This document shows, in pieces, positions 1 through 6,921 of a DNA stretch of 25,854 nucleotides (position 1 is its first letter; each line of letters opens with the position of its first letter). This DNA is from an uncultured Clostridium sp. GTDB lineage: Bacteria > Bacillota > Clostridia > Peptostreptococcales > Peptostreptococcaceae. A program made the translations under genes and the position numbers. Below the pieces are notes generated by a model, which was not told where the DNA came from, ran no database searches, and saw nothing but the letters and a program-made list of their open reading frames with translations. Location of the stretch: contig USRS01000027.1 in assembly GCA_900557165.1 (NCBI GenBank), positions 1-25,854 on the forward strand. The letters are read 5' to 3'.

Positions 1-156
1 TTAATTGTAATATAAAGAGGAAATAAGAAATATAAAATAGAATTAAATAATAATATCATTAAAAATAAATTTAAATTAGTGATAATTAATAAGAGCTAAA
101 AAATATACTTATAGTAGACTATTTATGCAATAAAAAATTGAAAGGGGGTTATACAT

Positions 157-612
157 ATGTTAGAAACACCTTTAGGATTTTTACATGTATATATAAATAA
201 TGAACCTATAGAGTATGAATTAATTAAGTTGCCACTAAAACCCATAGAAATAAGTTCTTATGAAGTTGATTTTAGGTATTTAATTGAATTTAATAAAGAA
301 ATAATAAAAGCAGGAGATATTTTAACTTTTTGTATTGATACAAATATTGAGGCACAAAAAGATGGAGGAGATTGTTTAGTTGAAGCAATGTTTGAAAGTG
401 ATGAAGTTTTTTTAGCTCTTGGAGGATATGATATTAATAACAGTAATTATAATAATTCTAATTATTTTATTTCAGTTATAAAAAATGGTTTAAAAATAGA
501 AATAATAGATTTACATTATATTGAAGATTTTAATATAGCGATTGCTTGGAGTGATACGCAAAAGGATGATTATTATACATCTGTATGGTTTGCAGCAGAT
601 CCATATATATAA
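157..612 (+). CDS. Hypothetical protein, 151 aa, family not recognised
   Basis: The ATG follows a strong Shine-Dalgarno (GAAAGGGGG, about 9 bases upstream), and a hairpin terminator lies directly after the stop, so this looks like a real single-gene unit. The protein has no signal peptide or membrane segment and is acidic. It has an Asn/Tyr-rich stretch (NNSNYNNSNY) near residues 95-105 and ends in an aromatic motif (SVWFAADPYI). The alternating hydrophobic pattern suggests a mostly beta-strand cytoplasmic protein. I do not recognise a family, and the flanking genes give no functional clue because it is not co-transcribed with them. Confidence 0.75.
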   Translation: MLETPLGFLHVYINNEPIEYELIKLPLKPIEISSYEVDFRYLIEFNKEIIKAGDILTFCIDTNIEAQKDGGDCLVEAMFESDEVFLALGGYDINNSNYNNSNYFISVIKNGLKIEIIDLHYIEDFNIAIAWSDTQKDDYYTSVWFAADPYI

Positions 613-618
613 AGGAAA

Positions 619-655
619 AATAAGTTGGAAAAATTATTTCCAACTTATTTTTTTA
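619..655 (+). terminator. Rho-independent terminator after the 151-aa gene
   Basis: A perfect 13-bp stem (619-631 with 637-649) has a 5-base loop and runs into a T-tract. It starts a few bases after the stop codon. Confidence 0.9.
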
Positions 656-725
656 TGTAACTTATTTTTAACTTATTAATAAATTAATACTATAGCTCAA
701 AATATCATTTTAAGGAAGTGACAAA

Positions 726-1682
726 ATGGAAAGACCTAATAATCAATTTTGTGCTGATGCAGGAGGAAAATTTTGCCCATGTCATCTTGGTAAAAGTGGA
801 GATTGTATAAAATGTAGTTTAATAAGGGGAGAAAAAACTTGTGATTGTAAGTGGCAGGGTGTTTGTATCTATAATATATTACAGCACGATAAAATTTTAC
901 CAGTAGAAGAAAGAATGGAAGTTAGTTGTAAGGTAATCGAAAGTATAGAAATTGAAAAAAACATTTATCTTATTAAAATTAAAGTTCCGACTTATATTTT
1001 AAGAGACTTGTGCGAACCGGGAGCTTATGTTTTTTTGAAAGATAAAGATAGAGAAAACAATTACTTTAATGCACCTATATCAGTAATGGATATAGATGAA
1101 GAAAACAGCATATTAGAAGTTGTAGTAGTTCCTAGAGGTATAAAAACAAAACCTTTAGTAAATTGTGATGAGATTATTGTGAAAGCACCTTATTTCAATG
1201 GGATTTTTGGATTAAAAGAAATAAAGTCAAATTCATGTAATAAATGTGTAATTGTATTAGATGGATTATCTCAAGTAAACTCTATAAATGTTATAAGACG
1301 ATTAATAAGAAATAATAACGAAGTAGAAGTATTTATAAATGAAAAAGGTAAGAGATTATATTTAGTAGAAGAAAAATTAAAAGAGATGAATATAAAAATA
1401 AATCTTTTTAATCTAGATAATAAAAAAGATGAATTAATAAATTATATAAAAAATAATGATATTAGTTTTGTTTATAGTTGTGGATTAATATATTTTAATA
1501 AGTGTATATTACAATTAGTAGATGACATAAATAATGAGATAAAATTTGCAATTCCAAACAATAATTTAATCTGTTGCGGAGAAGGTATATGTGGGGCATG
1601 TACTGTTAGATTAAATAATTGCAGAATAAAAACTTGTAAAGCTCAAATGAATGGAAGAGAATTTTTGAGCAATCTTAAATAA
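726..1682 (+). CDS. PyrK-like FAD/2Fe-2S electron-transfer protein with Cys-rich N-terminus
   Basis: The 318-aa protein resembles PyrK, the electron-transfer subunit of dihydroorotate dehydrogenase B, and related 'sulfide/dihydroorotate dehydrogenase-like' proteins. The C-terminus carries the 2Fe-2S pattern C-x4-C-x2-C-x11-C (Cys284, 289, 292, 304). The middle has the ferredoxin-reductase-like FAD region (NAPISVMDID, near residues 115-125). The first 50 residues hold eight Cys (9, 17, 19, 27, 30, 39, 41, 47), an extension PyrK itself lacks and a likely extra metal or Fe-S site. The Gly-rich NAD loop expected near residue 180 is replaced by DGLSQVNSI, so NAD use is doubtful. The SD is AAGGAAGTG. 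The FAD oxidoreductase begins 16 bases downstream, so the pair probably forms one complex. The substrate is unknown, and no pyr genes are nearby. Confidence 0.8.
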   Translation: MERPNNQFCADAGGKFCPCHLGKSGDCIKCSLIRGEKTCDCKWQGVCIYNILQHDKILPVEERMEVSCKVIESIEIEKNIYLIKIKVPTYILRDLCEPGAYVFLKDKDRENNYFNAPISVMDIDEENSILEVVVVPRGIKTKPLVNCDEIIVKAPYFNGIFGLKEIKSNSCNKCVIVLDGLSQVNSINVIRRLIRNNNEVEVFINEKGKRLYLVEEKLKEMNIKINLFNLDNKKDELINYIKNNDISFVYSCGLIYFNKCILQLVDDINNEIKFAIPNNNLICCGEGICGACTVRLNNCRIKTCKAQMNGREFLSNLK

Positions 1683-1698
1683 TATGGGGGGGATATAA

Positions 1699-2982
1699 AT
1701 GGCAAAAGTTGTAGTTGTTGGAGGTGGCTGGGCAGGATGTGCAGCAGCCATTAGCGCTGCAAAAGCTGGAGCTGATGTTGTTATTTTAGAAAAAACTGAT
1801 TTATTAGTAGGTCTTGGAAATGTAGGAGGCATAATGAGAAATAATGGTAGATACACTGCTTGTGAAGAAGCTATGTCTTTAGGAGCAAAAGAATTATTTA
1901 CATTAACTGATGATAATGCAACACATAAAAATATAAATTTCCCAGGCCATAAACATGCAACTATTTATAATGTTTTAAAAATTGAACCACCAGTTAGAAA
2001 ACTTATAAAAGATATGGGAATAGCAGTAAGAATAATGAGTAGAGTTGCAGATGTGGATTGTGAAGGTAAAGTATTAAAAGCTGTAATTTTGGAAGATGGA
2101 GAAAGAATAGAAGGAGATAGTTTTATAGATACAACAGGTTCATCTGGACCTATGGGAAATTGTTCTAAATATGGTAATGGGTGTGCCATGTGTATATTAA
2201 GATGTCCGTCTTTTGGAGGAAGAGTAAGTATAACTGGTAGATGTGGTGTAGAAGATATGATAGGTGAAAGAGCAAGTGGAGATTTTGGTGCTTTTAGTGG
2301 ATCTATGAAATTATTAAAAGAAAGTTTAAGTTATGATATACAAAAGGATTTAAATGAAAATGGATTTGCAGTAATACCACTACCTTATGAACTAAGAAAT
2401 GAAGAAAAGCTTGATTTAAAGGTTTGTCAGCAATATGCACTTCATGAATTTGCTGAAAATATCATATTGATAGATACAGGTCATGCTAAATTAATGTCAC
2501 CATTTTTTAATTTAGAAAAATTAAGATCAGTGCCAGGATTTGAAAATGCATGTATAGTTGATCCATATAGTGGAGGAAAAGGAAATTCTATTAGATATAT
2601 GGCAGTATCTCCAAGAGATAATTATATGAGGGCAGAAAATATGGAAAATTTATTTGTAGCAGGAGAAAAATCAGGATTTTATGTAGGCCATACAGAAGCT
2701 ATTTGTACTGGATCTTTTGCAGGTCATAATGCAGCTAGATATTTGGCAAATATGGATTATTTAAAATTACCAGATAGTTTGCTAATTGGAGACTTTATAT
2801 CTTATTCCAATGAAGAAATGCATAAAATTGGTGGCGCAAAAAAAAGATTTACTTTTGCAGGAAGTATATATTTTGAAAGAATGAAAGAATTAAATTTTTA
2901 TACAACAGATAAAGAAAAAATTCAAAAAAGAGTGAAAGATGAAAATTTAATAGATATTTACAATAAAAAAATAATAAGTTAA
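1699..2982 (+). CDS. FAD-dependent oxidoreductase (FAD_oxidored-type), partner of the PyrK-like protein
   Basis: The 427-aa protein opens with a Rossmann FAD-binding loop (VVVVGGGWAGCAAA, Gly8, Gly10, Gly13), then an acidic residue after the second strand (Glu31). The C-terminal FAD motif is ENLFVAGEKSGFYVGHTEA. A Cys cluster in the middle (Cys155, 162, 165, 169, 182) includes C-x2-C-x3-C and could bind an Fe-S cluster or be redox-active. Family members are flavin oxidoreductases of diverse, often unknown substrates. The 16-base spacing and shared terminator make it co-transcribed with the upstream Fe-S flavoprotein, which probably passes it electrons. The SD is a run of G (ATGGGGGGG). The substrate cannot be read from the sequence. 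Confidence 0.85.
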   Translation: MAKVVVVGGGWAGCAAAISAAKAGADVVILEKTDLLVGLGNVGGIMRNNGRYTACEEAMSLGAKELFTLTDDNATHKNINFPGHKHATIYNVLKIEPPVRKLIKDMGIAVRIMSRVADVDCEGKVLKAVILEDGERIEGDSFIDTTGSSGPMGNCSKYGNGCAMCILRCPSFGGRVSITGRCGVEDMIGERASGDFGAFSGSMKLLKESLSYDIQKDLNENGFAVIPLPYELRNEEKLDLKVCQQYALHEFAENIILIDTGHAKLMSPFFNLEKLRSVPGFENACIVDPYSGGKGNSIRYMAVSPRDNYMRAENMENLFVAGEKSGFYVGHTEAICTGSFAGHNAARYLANMDYLKLPDSLLIGDFISYSNEEMHKIGGAKKRFTFAGSIYFERMKELNFYTTDKEKIQKRVKDENLIDIYNKKIIS

Positions 2983-2985
2983 CTA

Positions 2986-3029
2986 TAAATCCCTTGTTTA
3001 AATTTAAATTTGAGCAAGGGATTTATTTA
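2986..3029 (+). terminator. Terminator of the two-gene redox operon
   Basis: An 11-bp perfect stem (2986-2996 with 3015-3025) has an AT-rich 18-base loop and is followed by a short T-tract. It lies directly after the oxidoreductase stop. Confidence 0.75.
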
Positions 3030-3063
3030 ATAGGTAAAATAATAAGTTAATTATTAGAAATAA

Positions 3064-3092
3064 TTGTTAACAATATTAAGTTATGCTAAAAT
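3064..3092 (+). promoter_or_regulatory. Sigma-A-type promoter of the Fic-like gene, overlapped by a palindrome
   Basis: TTGTTA and TAAAAT are separated by 17 bases, about 50 bases before the start codon. A 12-bp perfect palindrome (ATTGTTAACAAT, 3063-3074) covers the -35 box and would suit a repressor operator. The binding protein is unknown. Confidence 0.55.
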
Positions 3093-3143
3093 TTAAGTAT
3101 TATAATTGTATAGATATAGTATATTATAGGGATTTGGAGTGAT

Positions 3144-4199
3144 ATGATGGAATATACGATGGGGATGAAATTAAAAAATATATCATTAGATATGAATATT
3201 ATAAAATTGTTATGCAAAATAAATGAATACAAAGGACAACAAATAGTATATAAAAAACAACCTAAAAATGTAGCTTCAAGAATTACAGATGAAGCTATAA
3301 CTAAATTTGTTTATGATACATATATTGAAAATTTTTCTGGGGGAAAGGAAAATTTAACAAAATTAATTAACAATGAAATAAATCCAATGTCAAGGGAAGA
3401 CATAAGTGTTTTAGAATTTAGAGATGTAATTAAAACTGTAAATAGTGCTTATGAGGATGTTAAATTATGTTCACAAACTATATTAGAATTACACGGATAC
3501 TTACATAGATATTCTCTTATTAGAGGGGGAAGATACAGGAATGAAGAGATTAATATTGTAAATTCAGAGCATAATCAATTTTTTGACTATCAATCAAAAG
3601 TTGATTTAGAAGCTAATATAGAAAAAAATATAAAGAAAGATATAGAAAATATATGCCAAAAGTATTACGAACTAATGAATGAAGATGAAATACAAGATCT
3701 TATAATAATAGCATCTTTTATAATTGATTTTATTTTAATCTTACCTTTTAAAGAAGACAACATTAAAATGGCAAAAATATTAACTTTATTATTATTAAAT
3801 AAAAGTAATTATGAAGTTGGAAGATTTACTAGTCTAGGTGAGTTTTTTGATGATGAAAAACAATTGTATTTTAAGAATTTATTTAGTAAAAGAGGAGATT
3901 TTGAAAAAGAATCTTATAATATGAATAAATGGCTAGAGTATTTCTTATCATTTATATTAAATGCCTATGAAAAATTAAATGATAGTACTAATTTAATTGT
4001 TGAAAAAAAGGAAACAAAAACAAGAAGAATTGAAAAAGTTATAAATTCTACTTTGGGATATTTTACAAAGGATGATATAAGAAGTCAATGTCCTGATATC
4101 CCTGAACCAACTATAAATAGAGTTTTTAATAATCTTAGAAAAGATGGTAAAATTGAAGTTGTAGCTAAAGGTAGAAGTGCAAAATGGAAGAAGAAATAA
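3144..4199 (+). CDS. Fic-fold protein with destroyed catalytic motif, C-terminal winged helix
   Basis: The 351-aa protein aligns by eye along its length with clostridial Fic proteins. It has the conserved LHGYLHRYS..GGRYR stretch near residues 115-130, a helical core, and the region ending in LTLLLLNKSNYEVGRFTSL. The active-site loop, normally HPFxxGNGR, reads LPFKEDNIK at residues 200-208. The catalytic His, both Gly and the Arg are all replaced, so AMP transfer is not expected. The C-terminal 55 residues look like a winged helix (TKDDIRSQCPDIPEPTINRVFNNLRKDGK), which suggests DNA binding. The SD is TTGGAG; a second ATG three bases on is equally usable. It stands alone between terminators. 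The role is unknown; a regulator or scaffold is an inference. Confidence 0.75.
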   Translation: MMEYTMGMKLKNISLDMNIIKLLCKINEYKGQQIVYKKQPKNVASRITDEAITKFVYDTYIENFSGGKENLTKLINNEINPMSREDISVLEFRDVIKTVNSAYEDVKLCSQTILELHGYLHRYSLIRGGRYRNEEINIVNSEHNQFFDYQSKVDLEANIEKNIKKDIENICQKYYELMNEDEIQDLIIIASFIIDFILILPFKEDNIKMAKILTLLLLNKSNYEVGRFTSLGEFFDDEKQLYFKNLFSKRGDFEKESYNMNKWLEYFLSFILNAYEKLNDSTNLIVEKKETKTRRIEKVINSTLGYFTKDDIRSQCPDIPEPTINRVFNNLRKDGKIEVVAKGRSAKWKKK

Positions 4200-4204
4200 A
4201 TTTT

Positions 4205-4237
4205 AGAGGTATATTTTTTTAATATATCTCTTTTTTT
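4205..4237 (+). terminator. Terminator after the Fic-like gene
   Basis: An 11-bp stem with one G-U pair (4205-4215 with 4221-4231) is followed by a 7-base T-run, directly after the stop codon. Confidence 0.85.
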
Positions 4238-4302
4238 ATGAGTATAATTTCAAAAATTTAACAAATAATAAAAGGTGAATAATTATTTGTTAGGAGAACA
4301 TT

Positions 4303-4953
4303 ATGAAAAAGAAATTATTATATATTAATTGTAACTCTAAACCTGAAAAATTATCTGCAAGTAAAACAGTGGCTAGATTATTTATTCAAAAATTTATAGA
4401 AAAAAATCACGATTTTGAAGTGGAAGAAGTAGATTTATATCATGACCATATTCCAAGACTGGAGTATGAATATTTTTCAGGAAGAAGTGCTTTAGTTGAA
4501 AAAGAAGCTTTAAAACAATTAGATGATCATGCTCAAAAGGAAATTAAAAGAATCAATGAATTATGTAATCAATTTATAGAAGCAAGGGTTTATGTCATAG
4601 CAGCGCCTATGTGGAATTTATCTTTTCCACCTCAATTAAAAGAATATTTTGACTGTATAATACAAGATAAAAAAACTATAAAATTTGAAAATAAAAAGCC
4701 TAAAGGGACTTTAAATGATTTTGATAGAAGTTTAGTATATATACAATCCAGTGGTGGTAAAATACCATTTTATATAAGACCTGTATTAAATAAAGGATTA
4801 AACTATATAAAATATATATGTAAATTTTTAGGAATAAAGAAAAGGAAAGAAATATTAGTTGATAATACGGGAACTACACAAGAAGAAAAACAACAAGCTA
4901 TTGAAAATGGAATATCTCAAATTGATAAAGTATTAAAATCTTTAAAATTTTGA
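4303..4953 (+). CDS. azoR: FMN-dependent NADH:quinone oxidoreductase / azoreductase (AzoR family)
   Basis: At 216 aa it is close to the usual AzoR length of about 200. The flavodoxin-like N-terminus is LLYINCNSKPEKLSASKTVA, whose Ser-rich loop binds FMN phosphate. The family hallmark AAPMWNLSFPPQLKEYFDCI lies near residues 100-119. A further flavin-contact loop is seen at QSSGG (near residue 150). Family members are cytoplasmic homodimers that reduce quinones and azo compounds with NAD(P)H, probably against electrophile stress. The SD is TTAGGAG. No clear terminator follows before the his promoter region. The gene symbol is by family only. Confidence 0.85.
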   Translation: MKKKLLYINCNSKPEKLSASKTVARLFIQKFIEKNHDFEVEEVDLYHDHIPRLEYEYFSGRSALVEKEALKQLDDHAQKEIKRINELCNQFIEARVYVIAAPMWNLSFPPQLKEYFDCIIQDKKTIKFENKKPKGTLNDFDRSLVYIQSSGGKIPFYIRPVLNKGLNYIKYICKFLGIKKRKEILVDNTGTTQEEKQQAIENGISQIDKVLKSLKF

Positions 4954-5010
4954 GGTATAATAAGAAAATAAATAGTTATAAAATAAATCTTAAGAAAATG
5001 AAAAATATTG

Positions 5011-5039
5011 TTGATAATGCATACAAAATATACTACTAT
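5011..5039 (+). promoter_or_regulatory. Probable promoter of the his operon
   Basis: TTGATA and TACTAT are separated by 17 bases, which would start transcription near 5046, just upstream of the RNA elements of the leader. TATACT (5029-5034) is an alternative -10 with a poorer -35. Confidence 0.45.
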
Positions 5040-5076
5040 TATTAATAAATTAAATAAAATTCCTTGGAGGGTGAGT

Positions 5077-5163
5077 ATGATGTATTTAATTAATGAAAAA
5101 ATAAATAACAACTTAATAACAACTTTAGATCATCATCACCATTATAGTTCCAAGGGATTGTAA
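5077..5163 (+). CDS. hisL: His-operon leader peptide, 28 aa with four consecutive His codons
   Basis: The peptide is MMYLINEKINNNLITTL, then Asp, four His (CAT CAT CAC CAT, residues 19-22, 5131-5142), then YSSKGL and TAA. A canonical SD (TTGGAGG) sits 6 bases before the first ATG. Four tandem His codons in a 28-codon ORF directly upstream of eight his genes, followed by a terminator, is very unlikely by chance. The run lies 18 bases before the stop, so a stalled ribosome and a ribosome at the stop occupy different parts of segment 1. The peptide itself probably has no function after synthesis. The symbol is used by analogy with the enterobacterial leader; no homology is claimed. Confidence 0.85.
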   Translation: MMYLINEKINNNLITTLDHHHHYSSKGL

Positions 5164-5242
5164 TTATGAAAATATTCATGATACAAGCCCTATTTTAAGT
5201 ACAAAAAAGGGTTTGTATCTATAATGGTAAATAAAAAATTTT

Positions 5243-5278
5243 AACCATATAGGTATTATAACCTATATGGTTTTTTTT
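5243..5278 (+). terminator. Attenuator terminator before hisZ
   Basis: A perfect 12-bp stem (5243-5254 with 5261-5272) has a 6-base loop and an 8-base T-run. It sits between the leader peptide and hisZ, where it can only stop transcription of the operon that follows. Its left arm is also the target of the antiterminator at 5215-5228. Confidence 0.9.
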
Positions 5279-5309
5279 ATAAATGAAGGAAAGGATGTGA
5301 GTAAGTTAT

Positions 5310-6260
5310 ATGAAATATTTAAGTATTGAAAATGAATTAAATTACTCTAAGAAAAGATATGAATTTACGAAAGAAATTGAATCCATATTTGTAAAAAATA
5401 ATTATATACAAATTAAACCAAGTATATTTGAAGATTATGACAACTTTAAATCAATAAATAAAAGAATTCCTACTGAGTCAATGGTAAAAGTAGTTAGTGA
5501 TAAAATTTTAATTATGAGACCGGATATAACAACAAGTATAATAAAAAGTCTTATACCTAGATGGGAAGAGGATTTGGTGCTTAAATTATTTTATCATTCA
5601 ACAGTTTATAAAAATGAAGGTAGGGAAGGAATAAAAGAAATTAGACAATTTGGATGTGAATATTTAGGTGAAAAATCCATAGAAGCAGATAGAGAAATTG
5701 TACATATGTCTTTAGATATACTTTATAAATTTGGTGAAAGATTTATTTTAGAAATAGGAAATAGTAATTATATAGAGGGACTGTTAAAAGAATTTAGATT
5801 AAAAGAACATGAAGAAAGGAAATTAAAAAATTTAATACTTAGAAAAAACAAAATAGAAATAAAATCTTATATAAAAAAGTTTAAGGTAGAAGAAAAAATA
5901 AAGGAAACATTATTAAATTTATTTGAATTAAATGGGACTATAGAAGAAGTTTTAGTAAAAGCAAATAAACTATATAAAAATGATTTAATGGAAAAAGGGT
6001 TAAAAGAAATTCAAGAAATTGCAAAACTTATAAGTAAAAGTAATTATAAAAAATATATAAATTGTGATTTATCCATGGTAGGAAAATTTGATTATTATGA
6101 AGGCATTATGATAAAAGGATATTATTCAAATGTATATAAAGAAATTTTAAGTGGCGGAAGATATGATAGATTGACAGAAGAATTTGGTAAAAGATTACCA
6201 GCTATAGGTTTTTGTATAGATGTGGATGGTTTAATGGAAGCCTCAAAAGATAGGAGTTGA
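5310..6260 (+). CDS. hisZ: ATP phosphoribosyltransferase regulatory subunit HisZ
   Basis: HisZ is a catalytically inactive histidyl-tRNA-synthetase paralogue that activates short-form HisG at the first step of histidine synthesis. The class II synthetase-like core is visible: MRPDITTSI near residue 70, the YKNEGREGIKEIRQFGCE stretch near residues 98-115, and the C-terminal motif LSGGRYDRLTEEFG with AIGFCIDVDGL. At 316 aa it is short compared with many HisZ (about 380-400) and lacks an anticodon-binding domain, as expected. It is the first gene after the attenuator. The SD is loose: GGAAAGG lies about 13 bases and GTGAG 8 bases before the ATG. HisG starts 4 bases after its stop. Confidence 0.9.
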   Translation: MKYLSIENELNYSKKRYEFTKEIESIFVKNNYIQIKPSIFEDYDNFKSINKRIPTESMVKVVSDKILIMRPDITTSIIKSLIPRWEEDLVLKLFYHSTVYKNEGREGIKEIRQFGCEYLGEKSIEADREIVHMSLDILYKFGERFILEIGNSNYIEGLLKEFRLKEHEERKLKNLILRKNKIEIKSYIKKFKVEEKIKETLLNLFELNGTIEEVLVKANKLYKNDLMEKGLKEIQEIAKLISKSNYKKYINCDLSMVGKFDYYEGIMIKGYYSNVYKEILSGGRYDRLTEEFGKRLPAIGFCIDVDGLMEASKDRS

Positions 6261-6264
6261 TAAT

Positions 6265-6909
6265 ATGGATAATATTGTAATAGCCATAGCTAAAGGGAGA
6301 ATAGAAAAAGATGTGTATAGAAGATTGAAAATATTAAATATGGAAGATTGCATTGAAACGGATAGTAGAAAATTAATTTTTACAGATGAAGAAAATAAAA
6401 TCACATATATTCATGTAAAGCCATCGGATGTGGTTACTTATGTGGAAAAAGGTGTGGCAGATTTAGGGATAGTTGGAAAAGATACTATTTTGGAAAATGA
6501 AAATGATGATGAAGTTTATGAACTTTTGGATTTAGGTTTTGGTAAGTGTAAATTTTCTGTGGCAGGAATAAAGGGGAAAAATAATTATTCAAAAGAAGAA
6601 ATATTAAAAGTGGCGACAAAATATCCTCATATAGCTAAAAAATATTTTAAATCAAGGGGTCAAAATATAGAAATTATAAAACTAAATGGATCTGTAGAGC
6701 TAGCTCCCATAGTTGGTTTATCAGATGTAATTGTAGACTTAGTTGAAACAGGAAATACTTTAAAGGTAAATGGATTAGAAATAGTAGAAGATATGTGTAA
6801 TATAAGTTCTAGAATTATTGCCAATAGAGTAAGCTATAAATTTAATAAAGAAAAAATAGAGAATATCGTAGAAAAATTTGCATCAACGCTAAATATTGAA
6901 AATTATTAA
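6265..6909 (+). CDS. hisG: ATP phosphoribosyltransferase, short form (HisG)
   Basis: HisG joins ATP and PRPP to form phosphoribosyl-ATP, the committed step. The 214-aa length marks the short form, which lacks the C-terminal regulatory domain and works as a hetero-octamer with HisZ. Visible motifs are VIAIAKGRI at the start, VADLGIVGKDTI in the first domain, and the PRPP-binding loop IVDLVETGNTLKVNGL. The SD (TAGGAG) lies inside the hisZ end, so the two genes are translationally close, fitting a fixed-ratio complex. Histidine feedback would act through HisZ in this system. Confidence 0.95.
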   Translation: MDNIVIAIAKGRIEKDVYRRLKILNMEDCIETDSRKLIFTDEENKITYIHVKPSDVVTYVEKGVADLGIVGKDTILENENDDEVYELLDLGFGKCKFSVAGIKGKNNYSKEEILKVATKYPHIAKKYFKSRGQNIEIIKLNGSVELAPIVGLSDVIVDLVETGNTLKVNGLEIVEDMCNISSRIIANRVSYKFNKEKIENIVEKFASTLNIENY

Positions 6910-6921
6910 AGGGGTGGTAAT

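Larger units (their letters stand above)
5060..5278 (+). promoter_or_regulatory. Histidine attenuator leader (ribosome-mediated), with competing hairpins
   Basis: The leader holds a His-rich peptide ORF followed by ordered, mutually exclusive pairings. Segment 1 (5153-5162) pairs with segment 2 (5182-5191), 9 of 10 bp. Segment 2 (5180-5191) also pairs with segment 3 (5208-5219), 12 bp with one G-U. Segment 3 (5215-5228) pairs with segment 4 (5244-5256), about 13 bp with one bulge; this is the antiterminator. Segment 4 (5243-5254) pairs with 5261-5272, the terminator. Segments 1 and 3 share AGGG-TTGTA in 9 of 10 positions, which is why both can take segment 2. Inferred logic: a ribosome stalled on His codons leaves segment 1 free, 1:2 forms, 3:4 blocks the terminator and transcription continues. 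A ribosome reaching the stop covers segment 1, so 2:3 and the terminator form. No T-box core is present. Pairing was done by eye. Confidence 0.8.

Noticed and set aside
4917..5111. Minus-strand 64-aa hydrophobic frame across the his promoter region
   Set aside because: It results from AT-rich antisense sequence, lacks an SD and runs through the leader peptide and promoter.
5046..5280. T-box riboswitch in the his leader
   Set aside because: There is no GGTGGNACCGCG-type core or stem I elements; the competing hairpins are explained by the His leader peptide instead.
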